A stretch of 64,000 nt of DNA, taken from NCBI GenBank assembly GCA_903832005.1, contig CAIKZO010000062.1, positions 23,950-87,949 on the forward strand. Reading direction: 5' to 3'. The stretch's first letter is position 1; every line of letters begins with the position of its first letter. Below the pieces are notes generated by a model. That model saw only the letters and a list, made by a program, of their open reading frames with translations, made no database searches and was not told the DNA's origin. Shown here piece by piece: positions 48,119-57,318 of this stretch. Both the position numbers and the translations under genes were made by a program. The DNA is from Enhydrobacter aerosaccus. Its GTDB lineage: Bacteria > Pseudomonadota > Alphaproteobacteria > Reyranellales > Reyranellaceae.

Positions 48119-49020
48119 GCGAGACCTCCCTCGTCGCGCCCAAACCGCAGACACCGTTCCAACGCGTCGTCTCCGACTTCTGCGAGGACAAGCTCGCCGT
48201 GTTCGGCCTGGTGCTGGTGGCGCTGGCCTTGTTCGTCGCGATCTTCGCGCCCTGGATCTCGCCGCAGAACCCCTTCGATATCGGCAGCCTCGACCTGCTC
48301 GACGCCAAGGCGCCGCCGGGCAGCGTGTCGGGCGACGGCAAACTCACCTATTGGCTGGGCACCGATGGCCAGGCGCGCGACATGATGTCGGCGATCTTCT
48401 ACGGCATGCGGACCAGCCTGTTCGTCGGATTCGTCTCGGTGGTCGCGGCGCTGGGGATCGGCGTCGTGGTCGGGTTGGTCGCGGCCTATGCCGGCGGCCG
48501 GACCGATGCGCTGCTAATGCGCATCGTCGATATCATGCTGTCGTTCCCCGCCATCCTGGTGGCGCTGATCCTGCTGTCGGTCCTGGGCAAAGGCATCGAC
48601 AAGGTGCTGATCGCCCTCATTCTCGTGCAGTGGGCCTATTTCGCGCGGGCCGCCCGCAGCGCCGCCCTGGTCGAGCGCAACAAGGAATATGTCGAGGCGG
48701 CGGCCTGCCTCGCCCTGCCGCCCAGCCGCATCGTCTTCCGGCACATGCTGCCCAACTGCCTGCCGTCGCTGATCGTGATCGCCACCATCACCTTGGCGCG
48801 CGCCATCGCGCTTGAAGCGACGCTCTCCTTCCTGGGCGTCGGCGTGCCGGTGACGGAGCCGTCGCTCGGCATGCTGATCTCCAACGGCTTCGAGTTCCTG
48901 ATGTCGGGCAGCTACTGGATCAGCTTCTTCCCCGGCATTGCGCTGGCCATCGCCATCGTCGGCATCAATCTCGCGGGCGATCACCTGCGCGATGTGCTCA
49001 ATCCTCGGAATCTCCGATGA
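48115..49020 (+). CDS. Peptide-type ABC permease, DppC family
   Basis: This 301-residue second permease starts with a cytoplasmic N-terminus and one helix (LVLVALALFVAIFAPWISPQNPF), the DppC pattern, followed by TDGQARDMMSAIFYGMRTSLFVGF and the coupling loop EYVEAAACLALPPSRIVFRHMLPN. It overlaps the DppD gene by four bases (ATGA). Confidence 0.94.
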   Translation: MSETSLVAPKPQTPFQRVVSDFCEDKLAVFGLVLVALALFVAIFAPWISPQNPFDIGSLDLLDAKAPPGSVSGDGKLTYWLGTDGQARDMMSAIFYGMRTSLFVGFVSVVAALGIGVVVGLVAAYAGGRTDALLMRIVDIMLSFPAILVALILLSVLGKGIDKVLIALILVQWAYFARAARSAALVERNKEYVEAAACLALPPSRIVFRHMLPNCLPSLIVIATITLARAIALEATLSFLGVGVPVTEPSLGMLISNGFEFLMSGSYWISFFPGIALAIAIVGINLAGDHLRDVLNPRNLR

Positions 49021-49988
49021 GCACGCCGACGCTCAGCGTCACGAACCTGCGCACGCACTTCTTCACCAAGGAAGGCGTGGCCAAGGCCGTCGACGGCGTC
49101 GATTTCGACGTGGCCCCGGGCGAGATCCTCGGGCTGGTGGGCGAGTCGGGCTCAGGCAAGACGGTGACGGGTTTCTCGATCCTGGGCCTGATCGATCCGC
49201 CGGGCCGCATCGTCGAAGGCAGTTCAATTCGTCTCAACGGCGAGGAGCTGACGAAGGCGAAGCCCGACCGGCTGCGCGCCATCCGCGGCGCCGAGATCGC
49301 GATGATCTTCCAGGATCCGATGATGACCCTCAATCCGGTTCTGCGGGTCGACACGCAAATGATCGAGACGGTGCAGGCGCATCTCAAGGTCAGCCGCGCC
49401 GAGGCGCTGGCCCGCTCGCGCGCCGCGCTGGTGCAGGTCGGCATCGCCTCGCCTGACGAGCGGCTGCGCGCCTATCCGCACCAGTTCTCGGGCGGCATGC
49501 GTCAGCGTGTGGCGATCGCGATCGCGCTGCTGCACAAGCCCAAGCTGATCGTGGCCGACGAGCCGACAACGGCGCTCGACGTCACCATCCAGGGCCAGAT
49601 CCTGTTTGAGGCCCAAAGACTCTGCCGCGACAGCGGCACGTCGATGATCTGGGTGACGCACGATCTCGCCGTGGTCGCGGGCCTCGCCGACCGCATCGCC
49701 GTGATGTACGCCGGCCGCATCGTCGAGATCGGCCGCACCGCCGACGTGATCGAGCGGCCGATGCATCCCTACACCAAGGGGCTGATCGGCTCGGTACCGT
49801 CGCAGAACACGCGCGGCCACAAGCTCGCGCAAATTCCAGGCATGACGCCGTCGCTGCTCAAGCTGCCGGCGGGCTGTTCCTTCAAATCGCGCTGCCCGAT
49901 CGCGGTCGAGCAGTGCAACACCATGCCCGAGCTGGTCGAGCACCGGCCGGGTCATTGGGCGCGCTGCTGGCGTGCGATTGCCGCTTAA
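49017..49988 (+). CDS. Peptide-type ABC ATPase, DppD family
   Basis: This 323-residue ATPase has Walker A GESGSGKTV, signature FSGGMRQR, Walker B LIVADEPTTALD and switch His in WVTHDLAVVAG. The C-terminal domain CSFKSRCPIAVEQC carries the cysteine cluster found in peptide and nickel ABC ATPases (possible Fe-S site). An NTF2-like gene separates it from its DppF partner. Confidence 0.95.
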   Translation: MSTPTLSVTNLRTHFFTKEGVAKAVDGVDFDVAPGEILGLVGESGSGKTVTGFSILGLIDPPGRIVEGSSIRLNGEELTKAKPDRLRAIRGAEIAMIFQDPMMTLNPVLRVDTQMIETVQAHLKVSRAEALARSRAALVQVGIASPDERLRAYPHQFSGGMRQRVAIAIALLHKPKLIVADEPTTALDVTIQGQILFEAQRLCRDSGTSMIWVTHDLAVVAGLADRIAVMYAGRIVEIGRTADVIERPMHPYTKGLIGSVPSQNTRGHKLAQIPGMTPSLLKLPAGCSFKSRCPIAVEQCNTMPELVEHRPGHWARCWRAIAA

Positions 49989-50003
49989 ACGGGGGAGAAA
50001 GAC

Positions 50004-50453
50004 ATGATCGACAGACGTTCGATGATCGTTGCAGGCGCGGCCTTCGCCGCGATGACGGCAACGGCGGCAGCACAGGACACGACCAAGCTGCGCGAGGACC
50101 TGATGGCCCTCGAAAAGGGCAGCTGGGATTTCATGCGCGACAACAATGCCCCCGGCATGACCGCCTTCCTGGCCGACGATGTCGTGCTGATCTTCGGTGA
50201 CGGCAAGCGCTACAACAAGCGTGAGATGCTGGCGATGATGACGGAGTTCAAGCTCACTAGCCTCACCATCGAGCCGACCTACGCCGTGCGCATGATCACG
50301 CCGGACGTGGCGACGCTGCTCTATCGCGTGACCTACACCAGCACCTTCAAGGGCGGGGCGCCCGAGACCTCCAAGGTGATCTCGTCCAGCCTCTACGTGC
50401 GCCGCGACAACAAGTGGTGGAGCGTGCTGTACCAGGAGACGCCGATCAAATGA
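50004..50453 (+). CDS. Exported NTF2-like/DUF4440 protein
   Basis: This 149-residue protein begins with IDRRSMIVAGAAFAAM, a likely Tat or Sec signal ending TAAAQ. The mature part fits the NTF2-like/SnoaL-DUF4440 cone fold: LEKGSWDFMRDNNAPGMTAFLADDVVLIFGDGKRYNKREML and SSSLYVRRDNKWWSVLYQE. It lies between the two transporter ATPase genes, 15 bases after one and overlapping the next by four bases, so it is made with the transporter. It may bind the imported ligand or act on it in the periplasm; this is speculation. Confidence 0.8.
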   Translation: MIDRRSMIVAGAAFAAMTATAAAQDTTKLREDLMALEKGSWDFMRDNNAPGMTAFLADDVVLIFGDGKRYNKREMLAMMTEFKLTSLTIEPTYAVRMITPDVATLLYRVTYTSTFKGGAPETSKVISSSLYVRRDNKWWSVLYQETPIK

Positions 50454-51454
50454 CGGCAGGCGGCGCTCCCATCCTCTCGCTGCGCGGCATCACCAAGCGC
50501 TTCACCCAGAAGGTCGATCTTGCGGGCAAGATCGCCAACTCGCTGGGCGCGAAGGTGCGCGAAACCGTCGTCCAGGCGGTGTCGGACGTCGACCTCGACA
50601 TCGAGGAGGGCGAGGTCGTGGGCCTGGTGGGCGAGTCGGGCTGCGGCAAGAGCACGCTCGGCCGCATCGTGGCCGGCATCCAGCCGCAGAGTGCCGGCAC
50701 GATGCGCTGGCGCGACAAGGACGTGGGCGCGATGAACGGCGGCGAGCGCAAGGCGTGGCAGCTCGCCGTGCAGATGATCTTCCAGGACCCGTTCGCCTCG
50801 CTCAATCCCCGGCTGCGGGTGTCGGAGATCGTGGGCGAGGCGCCGCGCGTGCATGGGCTGATCGAGCGTGGCGTCCAGGCGAAGTATGTCGCGCAGATGC
50901 TCGATCAGGTCGGGCTCGATGGCAGCTACTCGACGCGCTACCCGCACCAGTTCTCGGGCGGCCAGCGCCAGAGGGTCGGCATCGCGCGCGCGCTGGCGGT
51001 GAAGCCGTCGTTCATCGTCTGTGACGAGGCGGTGGCGGCCCTCGACGTCTCGATCCAGGCGCAGGTGCTGAACCTGTTCATGGAGCTGCGCCAGCGGTTC
51101 GGCCTCACCTATCTGTTCATCAGTCACAATCTCGCGGTGGTCGAGCATCTCTCGGACCGCGTGGCCATCATGTATCTCGGCCGACTGGTCGAGATCGCCC
51201 GGGCCGAGGAACTATTCGCACGGCCCAACCATCCCTATACGCAGGCGCTGCTGGCCGAGGTGCCGACGCTCGATGCGGCGCGCCGGGTCTACAAGCCGAT
51301 CGCGGGCGAACTGCCCTCGCCGCTCGATCCGCCGTCCGGCTGCGCGTTCCATCCGCGCTGCCCGCATGCTTTCGCGCGCTGCAAGATCGAGCGGCCGGCC
51401 CTGAAGGAGGTCGCACCGGGACACCTGGGCGCCTGTCACTTGAACGACGGATAG
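50450..51454 (+). CDS. Peptide-type ABC ATPase, DppF family
   Basis: This 334-residue second ATPase has Walker A GESGCGKST, signature FSGGQRQR, Walker B FIVCDEAVAALD and switch His in FISHNLAVVEH. In Walker B the usual DEPVSALD reads DEAVAALD (Pro to Ala), which keeps the catalytic Glu. The C-terminal CAFHPRCPHAFARC carries the cysteine cluster. Residues 15-45 contain an insertion (QKVDLAGKIANSLGAKV) common in DppF. The ATG overlaps the preceding stop. Confidence 0.94.
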   Translation: MTAGGAPILSLRGITKRFTQKVDLAGKIANSLGAKVRETVVQAVSDVDLDIEEGEVVGLVGESGCGKSTLGRIVAGIQPQSAGTMRWRDKDVGAMNGGERKAWQLAVQMIFQDPFASLNPRLRVSEIVGEAPRVHGLIERGVQAKYVAQMLDQVGLDGSYSTRYPHQFSGGQRQRVGIARALAVKPSFIVCDEAVAALDVSIQAQVLNLFMELRQRFGLTYLFISHNLAVVEHLSDRVAIMYLGRLVEIARAEELFARPNHPYTQALLAEVPTLDAARRVYKPIAGELPSPLDPPSGCAFHPRCPHAFARCKIERPALKEVAPGHLGACHLNDG

Positions 51455-51503
51455 GCTAGAAAGGGACCCGGTCCGCAGTGGGTCGCAGAGAAGGGGACTT
51501 CGC

Positions 51504-51758
51504 ATGACCTACAGGCTCTGGTGGACCGTCGGCTACGTCTGTACCACCGAGAAGGAATTCCGCGCGGCCAAGCACCGGCTGATTCCCGCCATTTACGAAG
51601 TTCTCGACGATGCCCTGCGCCGCGCCAACCAGGTCGCCCGTGCGGGCGGCGTGGCCTGGCTGCTGGAAGGCGACGACAAGACAAAACTCGACCGGCCGGC
51701 CATCGAACGCACCGTCCAGAAGCGCGCTTCCGAGCTCGCCGCCCCCGGCCGCGGATGA
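51504..51758 (+). CDS. Small protein of unknown function upstream of hisA
   Basis: This 84-residue soluble protein is not recognised. It opens MTYRLWWTVGYVCTTEKEF and includes a helical YEVLDDALRRANQVARAGGVAWLLEGDD. The ATG has AAGGGGA nine bases upstream. It sits 49 bases after dppF and 34 before hisA, so it may be the first gene of the his transcript. The usual hisH neighbour is not present. Confidence 0.65.
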   Translation: MTYRLWWTVGYVCTTEKEFRAAKHRLIPAIYEVLDDALRRANQVARAGGVAWLLEGDDKTKLDRPAIERTVQKRASELAAPGRG

Positions 51759-51792
51759 CAGAAGCGGCGCAAAGCGCTAAATCCGCGCCGCC

Positions 51793-52521
51793 ATGATCCT
51801 GTTCCCCGCCATCGATCTCAAAGACGGCAAGTGCGTGCGCCTGCTCCGCGGCGACATGGCACGCGCCACGGTGTTCAACGACAGTCCCGCCGCACAGGCC
51901 AAGGCCTTCGCGGTCGCCGGCTGCGAGTGGCTGCACCTGGTCGATCTCAACGGCGCGGTCGAGGGCCATCCGGTCAATCGCGCGGCCGTCGAGGGCATCC
52001 TGAAGGAAGTCTCCGTGCCCACTCAATTGGGCGGCGGCATTCGCACCATCGAGAGCATCGCGCAGTGGTTCGAGGCCGGCGTGAAGCGGATCATCCTGGG
52101 CACCATCGCCGTCAAGGAGCCGGGTCTGGTGAAGGCCGCGTGCAAGCAGTGGCCGGGCCAGATCGCCGTCGGCATCGATGCGCGTGAAGGCGTGGTCGCC
52201 GTCGACGGCTGGACCAAGCAGAGTACCGTGCGTGCCCTCGACCTGGCGCTGCGTTTCGAGGACGCGGGCGTGGCCGCCATCATCTACACCGACATCGACC
52301 GCGACGGCGCGATGGGCGGCGTCAACGTCGATGCGACCGTGACCTTGGCCCAGCACCTCACCACACCAGTGATCGCCTCGGGCGGCGTGAGCTCGCTCGA
52401 CGATTTGCGCGAGCTGCGCCCGACCGAAGAATTCGGCATCGTGGGCGCGATCGTCGGCCGCGCGCTCTACGACGGCCGCGTGACCGTGCCCGACGCCATC
52501 CGCGTGCTGAAGGGCGAATGA
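51793..52521 (+). CDS. hisA: Phosphoribosyl-formimino-AICAR phosphate isomerase HisA
   Basis: This (beta-alpha)8-barrel isomerase of histidine synthesis has 242 residues. The catalytic Asp of [18 protein letters not shown] and the Asp of [14 protein letters not shown] are in place, with phosphate-binding LGGGIRT and ASGGVSS. hisF follows with an ATGA overlap. Confidence 0.96.
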   Translation: MILFPAIDLKDGKCVRLLRGDMARATVFNDSPAAQAKAFAVAGCEWLHLVDLNGAVEGHPVNRAAVEGILKEVSVPTQLGGGIRTIESIAQWFEAGVKRIILGTIAVKEPGLVKAACKQWPGQIAVGIDAREGVVAVDGWTKQSTVRALDLALRFEDAGVAAIIYTDIDRDGAMGGVNVDATVTLAQHLTTPVIASGGVSSLDDLRELRPTEEFGIVGAIVGRALYDGRVTVPDAIRVLKGE

Positions 52522-53303
52522 GCGCCAGCATGCTCAAGGTCCGCATCATCCCCTGCCTCGACGTGAAGGACGGGCGGGTGGTGAAGGGCGTGCAGTTCGT
52601 GGACCTGCGCGACGCCGGCGATCCGGTCGAGCAGGCGCGGGTCTATGACGCCGCCGGCGCCGACGAGCTCACCTTTCTCGACATTACCGCCAGCCACGAG
52701 AACCGCGACACCATCCTCGACGTGGTGGGCCGCACCGCCGAGCAGTGCTTCATGCCGCTCACGGTGGGCGGCGGCGTGCGTCAGGTCGAAGATATCCGCC
52801 GCCTGCTGCTGGCCGGAGCCGACAAGGTCTCGATCAACTCCGCCGCCGTGGCGCGGCCGGAGTTCGTGAAGGAAGCGGCCGAGAAGTACGGCGACCAGTG
52901 CATCGTGGTGGCGATCGACGCCCGCGCGACGGCGCCCGGCAAGTGGGAAGTCTTCACCCACGGCGGCCGCAAGGGCACCGGCCTCGACGCGATCGACTGG
53001 GCGCGCCGCATGGCGGGCCACGGCGCGGGTGAGATTTTGCTTACCTCGATGGATCGCGACGGCACCAAGGCCGGCTTCGATCTTGCGCTGACACGGGCAG
53101 TCTCGGACGCCGTACCGGTGCCGGTCGTGGCGTCGGGCGGCGTCGGCAAGCTCGACGACCTGGTCGACGGCGTCACCCAGGGCCATGCCTCGGCCGTGCT
53201 CGCCGCGTCGATCTTCCACTTCGGCACCTTCACCATCGCGCAAGCCAAAGAACATCTCGCGCGCGCCGGCGTGCCGGTACGAACGATCTCGCGCGCCGCA
53301 TGA
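52518..53303 (+). CDS. hisF: Imidazole glycerol phosphate synthase cyclase subunit HisF
   Basis: This barrel enzyme of 261 residues closes the imidazole ring using ammonia supplied by HisH, which is encoded elsewhere. The catalytic Asp residues lie in [29 protein letters not shown] and [25 protein letters not shown]; phosphate loops are VGGGVR and ASGGVG. hisE follows after 57 bases. Confidence 0.97.
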   Translation: MSASMLKVRIIPCLDVKDGRVVKGVQFVDLRDAGDPVEQARVYDAAGADELTFLDITASHENRDTILDVVGRTAEQCFMPLTVGGGVRQVEDIRRLLLAGADKVSINSAAVARPEFVKEAAEKYGDQCIVVAIDARATAPGKWEVFTHGGRKGTGLDAIDWARRMAGHGAGEILLTSMDRDGTKAGFDLALTRAVSDAVPVPVVASGGVGKLDDLVDGVTQGHASAVLAASIFHFGTFTIAQAKEHLARAGVPVRTISRAA

Positions 53304-53360
53304 TTTTGCGGTAGGATGGCAAATACGCTCGATGAGAGGCGTCGGTAGAGTTCCCCTCCT

Positions 53361-53747
53361 ATGGCCAAGAACAAAAAAGCGAAGAAGAAGGCGCTGAAGA
53401 AGAAGCGCCAAGAGCCCGGCAGTGCCGACGAGCACGTGCTGGACCGGCTCTATGCCGTGATCAACAGCCGCAAGGGCGCCGATCCCGACACCTCCTACAC
53501 CGCGCGCCTGTTCAGCCGCGGCCGCCAGCAGATCGCCAAGAAGCTGGGCGAGGAAGCTGTCGAGGCGCTGATCGAGGGCATCCGCGGCGACAAGCCCAAG
53601 CTCGTGGGCGAGAGCGCCGACATGCTCTATCACCTGCTGACCCTGTGGGCCTCGCTCAACGTCAAGCCGCAGGCGATCTGGACCGAGCTCGCACGCCGCG
53701 AAGGCCTGTCCGGCATCGCCGAAAAGGCCGCGCGCAAGCACCAGTGA
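53361..53747 (+). CDS. hisE: Phosphoribosyl-ATP diphosphatase HisE with lysine-rich N-terminus
   Basis: This MazG-fold enzyme catalyses the second step of histidine synthesis. The core is VLDRLYAVINSRKGADPDTSYTARLFSRGRQQIAKKLGEEAVEALIEG, with the metal-binding Glu/Asp set and GESADMLYHLLTLWASLN. The first 17 residues are mostly Lys (AKNKKAKKKALKKKRQ), which is unusual for HisE; a start after this tail is not available nearby. The HIT gene overlaps its stop (GTGA). Confidence 0.93.
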   Translation: MAKNKKAKKKALKKKRQEPGSADEHVLDRLYAVINSRKGADPDTSYTARLFSRGRQQIAKKLGEEAVEALIEGIRGDKPKLVGESADMLYHLLTLWASLNVKPQAIWTELARREGLSGIAEKAARKHQ

Positions 53748-54085
53748 GCGTTTACGACCGCAACAACGTCTTTGCCCGCATCCTGCGCGGCGAGGCGCCG
53801 TGCAAGAAGGTCTATGAAGACGCCTTCGCGCTCGCCTTTCACGACCTCTTCCCCAAGGCTGCCGTCCACGTGCTGGTGATCCCGAAGGGAGAGTACGTCT
53901 CCTTCGTCGATTTCACCGAATCCGCGCCGCCCGAACTGCAGGCGGGCTTCTGGGCCGCCGTCGCCACAGTCGCCCGGCAGCTCGGCGTCGAGGCGGGCTT
54001 CCGCATCGCCTCCAACATCGGCCCCGGCGGCGGCCAGATCGTCTTCCACTTCCACGTCCATATCGTGAGCGGTCCGCGCCCGTGA
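53744..54085 (+). CDS. HIT family protein (HINT-like)
   Basis: This 113-residue nucleotide-binding hydrolase has the histidine triad HFHVH (His102, 104, 106) at its end, and DRNNVFARILRGEAPCKKVYEDAFALAF at the start. HINT proteins hydrolyse adenosine phosphoramidates. The order hisE-HIT is common in alphaproteobacteria. It starts at a GTG overlapping hisE and overlaps the next gene by four bases. Confidence 0.93.
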   Translation: MSVYDRNNVFARILRGEAPCKKVYEDAFALAFHDLFPKAAVHVLVIPKGEYVSFVDFTESAPPELQAGFWAAVATVARQLGVEAGFRIASNIGPGGGQIVFHFHVHIVSGPRP

Positions 54086-55104
54086 TCCGGCGCCGGTGGC
54101 TGCTGGGCGGCGCGGCGCTGCTCGGCGTCACGACGGCCCGCGCGCAGCCGGTCCCGTGGTATCGCACCGGCACCAAGCAGGTCGAGCTGCGTTTCGCCGG
54201 TGCCGCGGGCGCGACGCTCGCCGGCACCCTGCTGCTGCCGCTGGTGAGCGAGATCCAGCGGGTGCCGGGGGTCGTGCTGATCGCCGGCAGCGGACCGACC
54301 GACCGCGACGGCAACAACCCGCTGATCCCCGTGCGCGTCGACGTGCTGAAACTGATCGCCGAACGGCTGGCCGCCGCCGGCATCGCCACCTTGCGCTACG
54401 ACAAGCGCGGTATCGGTGAATCGACGGCCCGGCCGCGCGGCGGACTTTCCGCCGAAGAGGCATTCTTCCACTGGGATCACTTCGTGGTCGACGTCACCGC
54501 GGCCCATGCCGAGCTGCTGCGGCACGACGAGATCAAGTCCTATGCCACGGCGTTCCTCGGCCATAGCGAAGGCGGGCTGCTGGCGATTGCGGCGACCGCG
54601 GCAATGGGTGCGCGCCGCCCGCACGGGATGGTGCTGGCGTCCACGCCCGGCCGGCCGCTCGGCACCATCGTGCACGACCAGATCGGGCGCAACGCGCCGC
54701 CGCTGGTGGGCGCGGCCGATCGCATCGTCGCGGCGATCCACGACACCGGCCATGTGCCGGCCAATATCTCGCCCGAGCTGCAGCTCCTCTTCCCGCCCTA
54801 CGCCGGCCCGTTCCTGCAATCGGCTTTGTCGTTCGACCCAGCCGCCGTGCTCGCGCGCACCGACAATGCCTGCCTGCTGATCCACGGCGGCGCCGACGGC
54901 CAGATCGTGCCGATGGGCGACATCCAGCCGCTGCTCGACACGCTGGCGCGCCGCACGGCTTCGGGCGAAGCGGTGGTCGTGCCGGCGGTCAGCCACAATC
55001 TGAAGCTCGTCTCCAGCCCGACCGATCCGGGCTATGCCGGTCCGCTGGCACCCGCCGTCGGCAGCAAGCTCGCGGCGTGGCTTGCCTACCTCCTCGCGGC
55101 TTGA
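54082..55104 (+). CDS. Exported alpha/beta hydrolase
   Basis: This 340-residue hydrolase has an N-terminal signal with twin arginines (IRRRWLLGGAALLGV, ending ARAQ). The fold shows VVLIAGSGPTDRDGNNP, the nucleophile elbow GHSEGG (Ser), ACLLIHGGADGQIVP (Asp) and VVVPAVSHNLK (His). It is probably a periplasmic esterase-like enzyme. The GTG overlaps the HIT stop, so it belongs to the his transcript by position though not by function. Confidence 0.87.
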   Translation: MIRRRWLLGGAALLGVTTARAQPVPWYRTGTKQVELRFAGAAGATLAGTLLLPLVSEIQRVPGVVLIAGSGPTDRDGNNPLIPVRVDVLKLIAERLAAAGIATLRYDKRGIGESTARPRGGLSAEEAFFHWDHFVVDVTAAHAELLRHDEIKSYATAFLGHSEGGLLAIAATAAMGARRPHGMVLASTPGRPLGTIVHDQIGRNAPPLVGAADRIVAAIHDTGHVPANISPELQLLFPPYAGPFLQSALSFDPAAVLARTDNACLLIHGGADGQIVPMGDIQPLLDTLARRTASGEAVVVPAVSHNLKLVSSPTDPGYAGPLAPAVGSKLAAWLAYLLAA

Positions 55105-55139
55105 TCAAATCGGCCAACAAGCAGAGCGGGAGGAACGAC

Positions 55140-56006
55140 ATGGCGGTGACGGTGCGTCCGCTGACCAAAGCAGTCGGTGTCGAGGTTCTGGGTGTTGATC
55201 TCCGCCAACCGAGCGCGGCCGACTTCGCGGCGGTCGAGACGGCGTGGCACCAACACTCGGTGATCCTGCTGCGCGACCAGAAGCTGAGCGACGACGACCT
55301 GCTGGCCTTCAGCCGGCGCTTCGGCGAGCTCGACCCGCCGCCCAACCAGGAACGCGGCCGCATCAGCCCGCCGGGCTATCCCGACATCTACGTCGTCTCC
55401 AACGTGCTCGACGACAAGGGCGATCCGATCGGCGCGCTCGGTGCCGGCGAAGCGGTGTGGCACACCGACATGAGCTATCTCGACACGCCGCCCGACGCCT
55501 CGATGCTGTACACGATCGAGATCCCGCCCACCGGCGGCAACACCTGGTTCTGCGGCATGCAGGCCGCCTGCGATGCGCTGCCCGACGATCTGCGGCGGCG
55601 CATCGAGGGCCGCCGCATCAAGCACGACGGCACCTACAATTCCGGCGGCTACCTGCGCAAGGGCGTGACGCCGACCGACGATCCGCTGGCCGCCCCCGGC
55701 GCGTGGCATCCGGCGATCCTGAAGCATCCCGCGAATGGCCGGCCGACGCTCTACTTCGGCCGGCGGCGCAATTCCTTCGTCGAGGGCTATTCGCGCGAAG
55801 AGTCCGACGCCGTGCTCGAGGCGCTGTGGGCGCACGTCACCCAGCCGCAATTCCTCTACGAGCATCGCTGGAAGATGGGCGACCTCGTGATGTGGGACAA
55901 CCGCTCGACCATGCATCGCCGCGACCCGTTCGATGGCGCCGCGCGCCGGATCATGCATCGCACCCAGATCAAGGGCGGCGGCCGGCCTCTCGCCTACGCG
56001 GCCTAG
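55140..56006 (+). CDS. TauD/TfdA family 2-oxoglutarate-dependent dioxygenase
   Basis: This 288-residue Fe(II)/2-oxoglutarate oxygenase begins VTVRPLTKAVGVEVLGVDLRQP, the TauD opening. The iron ligands are His108 and Asp110 (WHTDMS) and the distal His in NRSTMHRRDPF; the 2-oxoglutarate Arg is in ARRIMHRTQ. The ATG at 55140 has GGGAGGAA upstream. The substrate may be a sulfonate, carboxylate or similar; it is unknown. Confidence 0.92.
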   Translation: MAVTVRPLTKAVGVEVLGVDLRQPSAADFAAVETAWHQHSVILLRDQKLSDDDLLAFSRRFGELDPPPNQERGRISPPGYPDIYVVSNVLDDKGDPIGALGAGEAVWHTDMSYLDTPPDASMLYTIEIPPTGGNTWFCGMQAACDALPDDLRRRIEGRRIKHDGTYNSGGYLRKGVTPTDDPLAAPGAWHPAILKHPANGRPTLYFGRRRNSFVEGYSREESDAVLEALWAHVTQPQFLYEHRWKMGDLVMWDNRSTMHRRDPFDGAARRIMHRTQIKGGGRPLAYAA

Positions 56007-56010
56007 CTCT

Positions 56011-56044
56011 TCAGCGCAGGTTGCCCCTCAGCGCAGATTGCCAG
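56011..56044. repeat. 17-base tandem duplication at a gene 3' end
   Basis: TCAGCGCAGGTTGCCCC (56011-56027) is followed by TCAGCGCAGATTGCCAG (56028-56044), a 14 of 17 match. The second unit includes the stop codon and the last codons of the minus-strand YVTN gene; the first repeats them downstream. Confidence 0.6.
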
Positions 56045-57314
56045 TGTGACCCAGCGAGTAGCGGCCGGGCTGCGGCCAGACCGTGAGACCGTGCGGCTCG
56101 CGACCGACCTTGATCTTGTCGACCGCACCCGACGTCGTATCGATGCGATAGACGACGTCGTCGAAGCGGCCTGACAGCCAGAGATATTTGCCGTCGGCAC
56201 TGACGTTGCCCATGTCGGGGCTGCCGCCCTCGGGAATCGGCCAGGTCTTGATCACCCTTTGAGTGGCAAAGTCGATCACCGAGACCGAGCCTCTGCCGCC
56301 CGGCCGATCGATCATCTTGCTGCTGCCGCGGTTGGCGACGTAGAGCGATTTGCCGTCCCGGCTGGGATAGAGCCCATGCGCGCCGGCGCCGGTCCAGATG
56401 AAGCCGGTCTGCCGGAAGGTGGCGCCGTCGATCACATGCACGCCGTTGGCCATCATGTCGGCCACGAAGAAGGTCTTGCCGTCGGGCGAGATGCGCACGT
56501 CCTGCGGCATGCCGCGCGTTGCCATGATCGGCCCGCCGAGATTGATCGAGCGCTGCACCAGGGCCGGCTTCTTCTCGAAGGTGGCGAGCTGGGCCACGAC
56601 ATCGGAGCGCTGGTACCACGGCGTCAGCACCAGGGTGCCGATCACCGTGCGGTTCACCAGGTCGATCTTGCTGACGGCGCCGTCGAACTCGCAGGTGAAC
56701 AGCGCGAAGCTGCCGTCGATCGAGAAGTCGGCGTGGTTGATGCCGCCACACTTCGGCGTGGCGATCGAGTAGTCGAGCTTCATCGTCTGCGGATCGCGAA
56801 AATCCAGCCGCTTCAGCTCTTCGGCGACAATGATCGCGTGCCGGCCCGCCGGCGAGAAATAGACGTTGTAGGGATCGTCGACCGGGATGGCCGGGCCGGG
56901 CTTGCCGGTCAGCGGATCGATCGGCGTCAGGCTGCCGTCGGTGCGGCCTTCGGCATTGTTGGCCACCCACAGAGTGCGCAGGTCCCACGACGGCACGACG
57001 TGCTGCGGATTGCGACCGACCTTGAACGTGTCGACCACCTGCAACGTCGCGGGGTCGATCACCGACACGGTGTTGCTGCGCCGGTTGGGCACGTAGACCC
57101 TCGGCAGGTCGTTCTTCACCGCGGCACTCAAGCGATCGGGCCCGATCTCGCTGTAGAGATTGGTCGGATCGGCCACCGGCGGCATGCCGGGCACGGTCAC
57201 GACCGGCGCGGGAGTCTGCGGGAGGAACTGGGCGAGTGCCGGCTGCACGGTCGCGCCGAGGATCATTGCCCCAGTCAGCACCGCGGCAGCGGCAAGAAAA
57301 CGAACGCGACTCAT
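56028..57314 (-). CDS. Exported YVTN-type beta-propeller protein
   Basis: This 428-residue protein has a signal peptide from the ATG at 57314 (ending QPALAQ) and repeating propeller blades: RVYVPNRRSNTVSVIDPATLQVVDTFKVGRNPQHV, then YNVYFSPAGRHAIIV, ISPDGKTFFVADM, LYPSRDGKSLYVANR and VSADGKYLWLSGR. Such proteins bind quinones, metals or other proteins in the periplasm. It ends a three-gene minus-strand unit, four bases after the creatininase-like gene. Confidence 0.88.
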   Translation of the reverse strand: MSRVRFLAAAAVLTGAMILGATVQPALAQFLPQTPAPVVTVPGMPPVADPTNLYSEIGPDRLSAAVKNDLPRVYVPNRRSNTVSVIDPATLQVVDTFKVGRNPQHVVPSWDLRTLWVANNAEGRTDGSLTPIDPLTGKPGPAIPVDDPYNVYFSPAGRHAIIVAEELKRLDFRDPQTMKLDYSIATPKCGGINHADFSIDGSFALFTCEFDGAVSKIDLVNRTVIGTLVLTPWYQRSDVVAQLATFEKKPALVQRSINLGGPIMATRGMPQDVRISPDGKTFFVADMMANGVHVIDGATFRQTGFIWTGAGAHGLYPSRDGKSLYVANRGSSKMIDRPGGRGSVSVIDFATQRVIKTWPIPEGGSPDMGNVSADGKYLWLSGRFDDVVYRIDTTSGAVDKIKVGREPHGLTVWPQPGRYSLGHTGNLR

Positions 57315-57318
57315 GATC

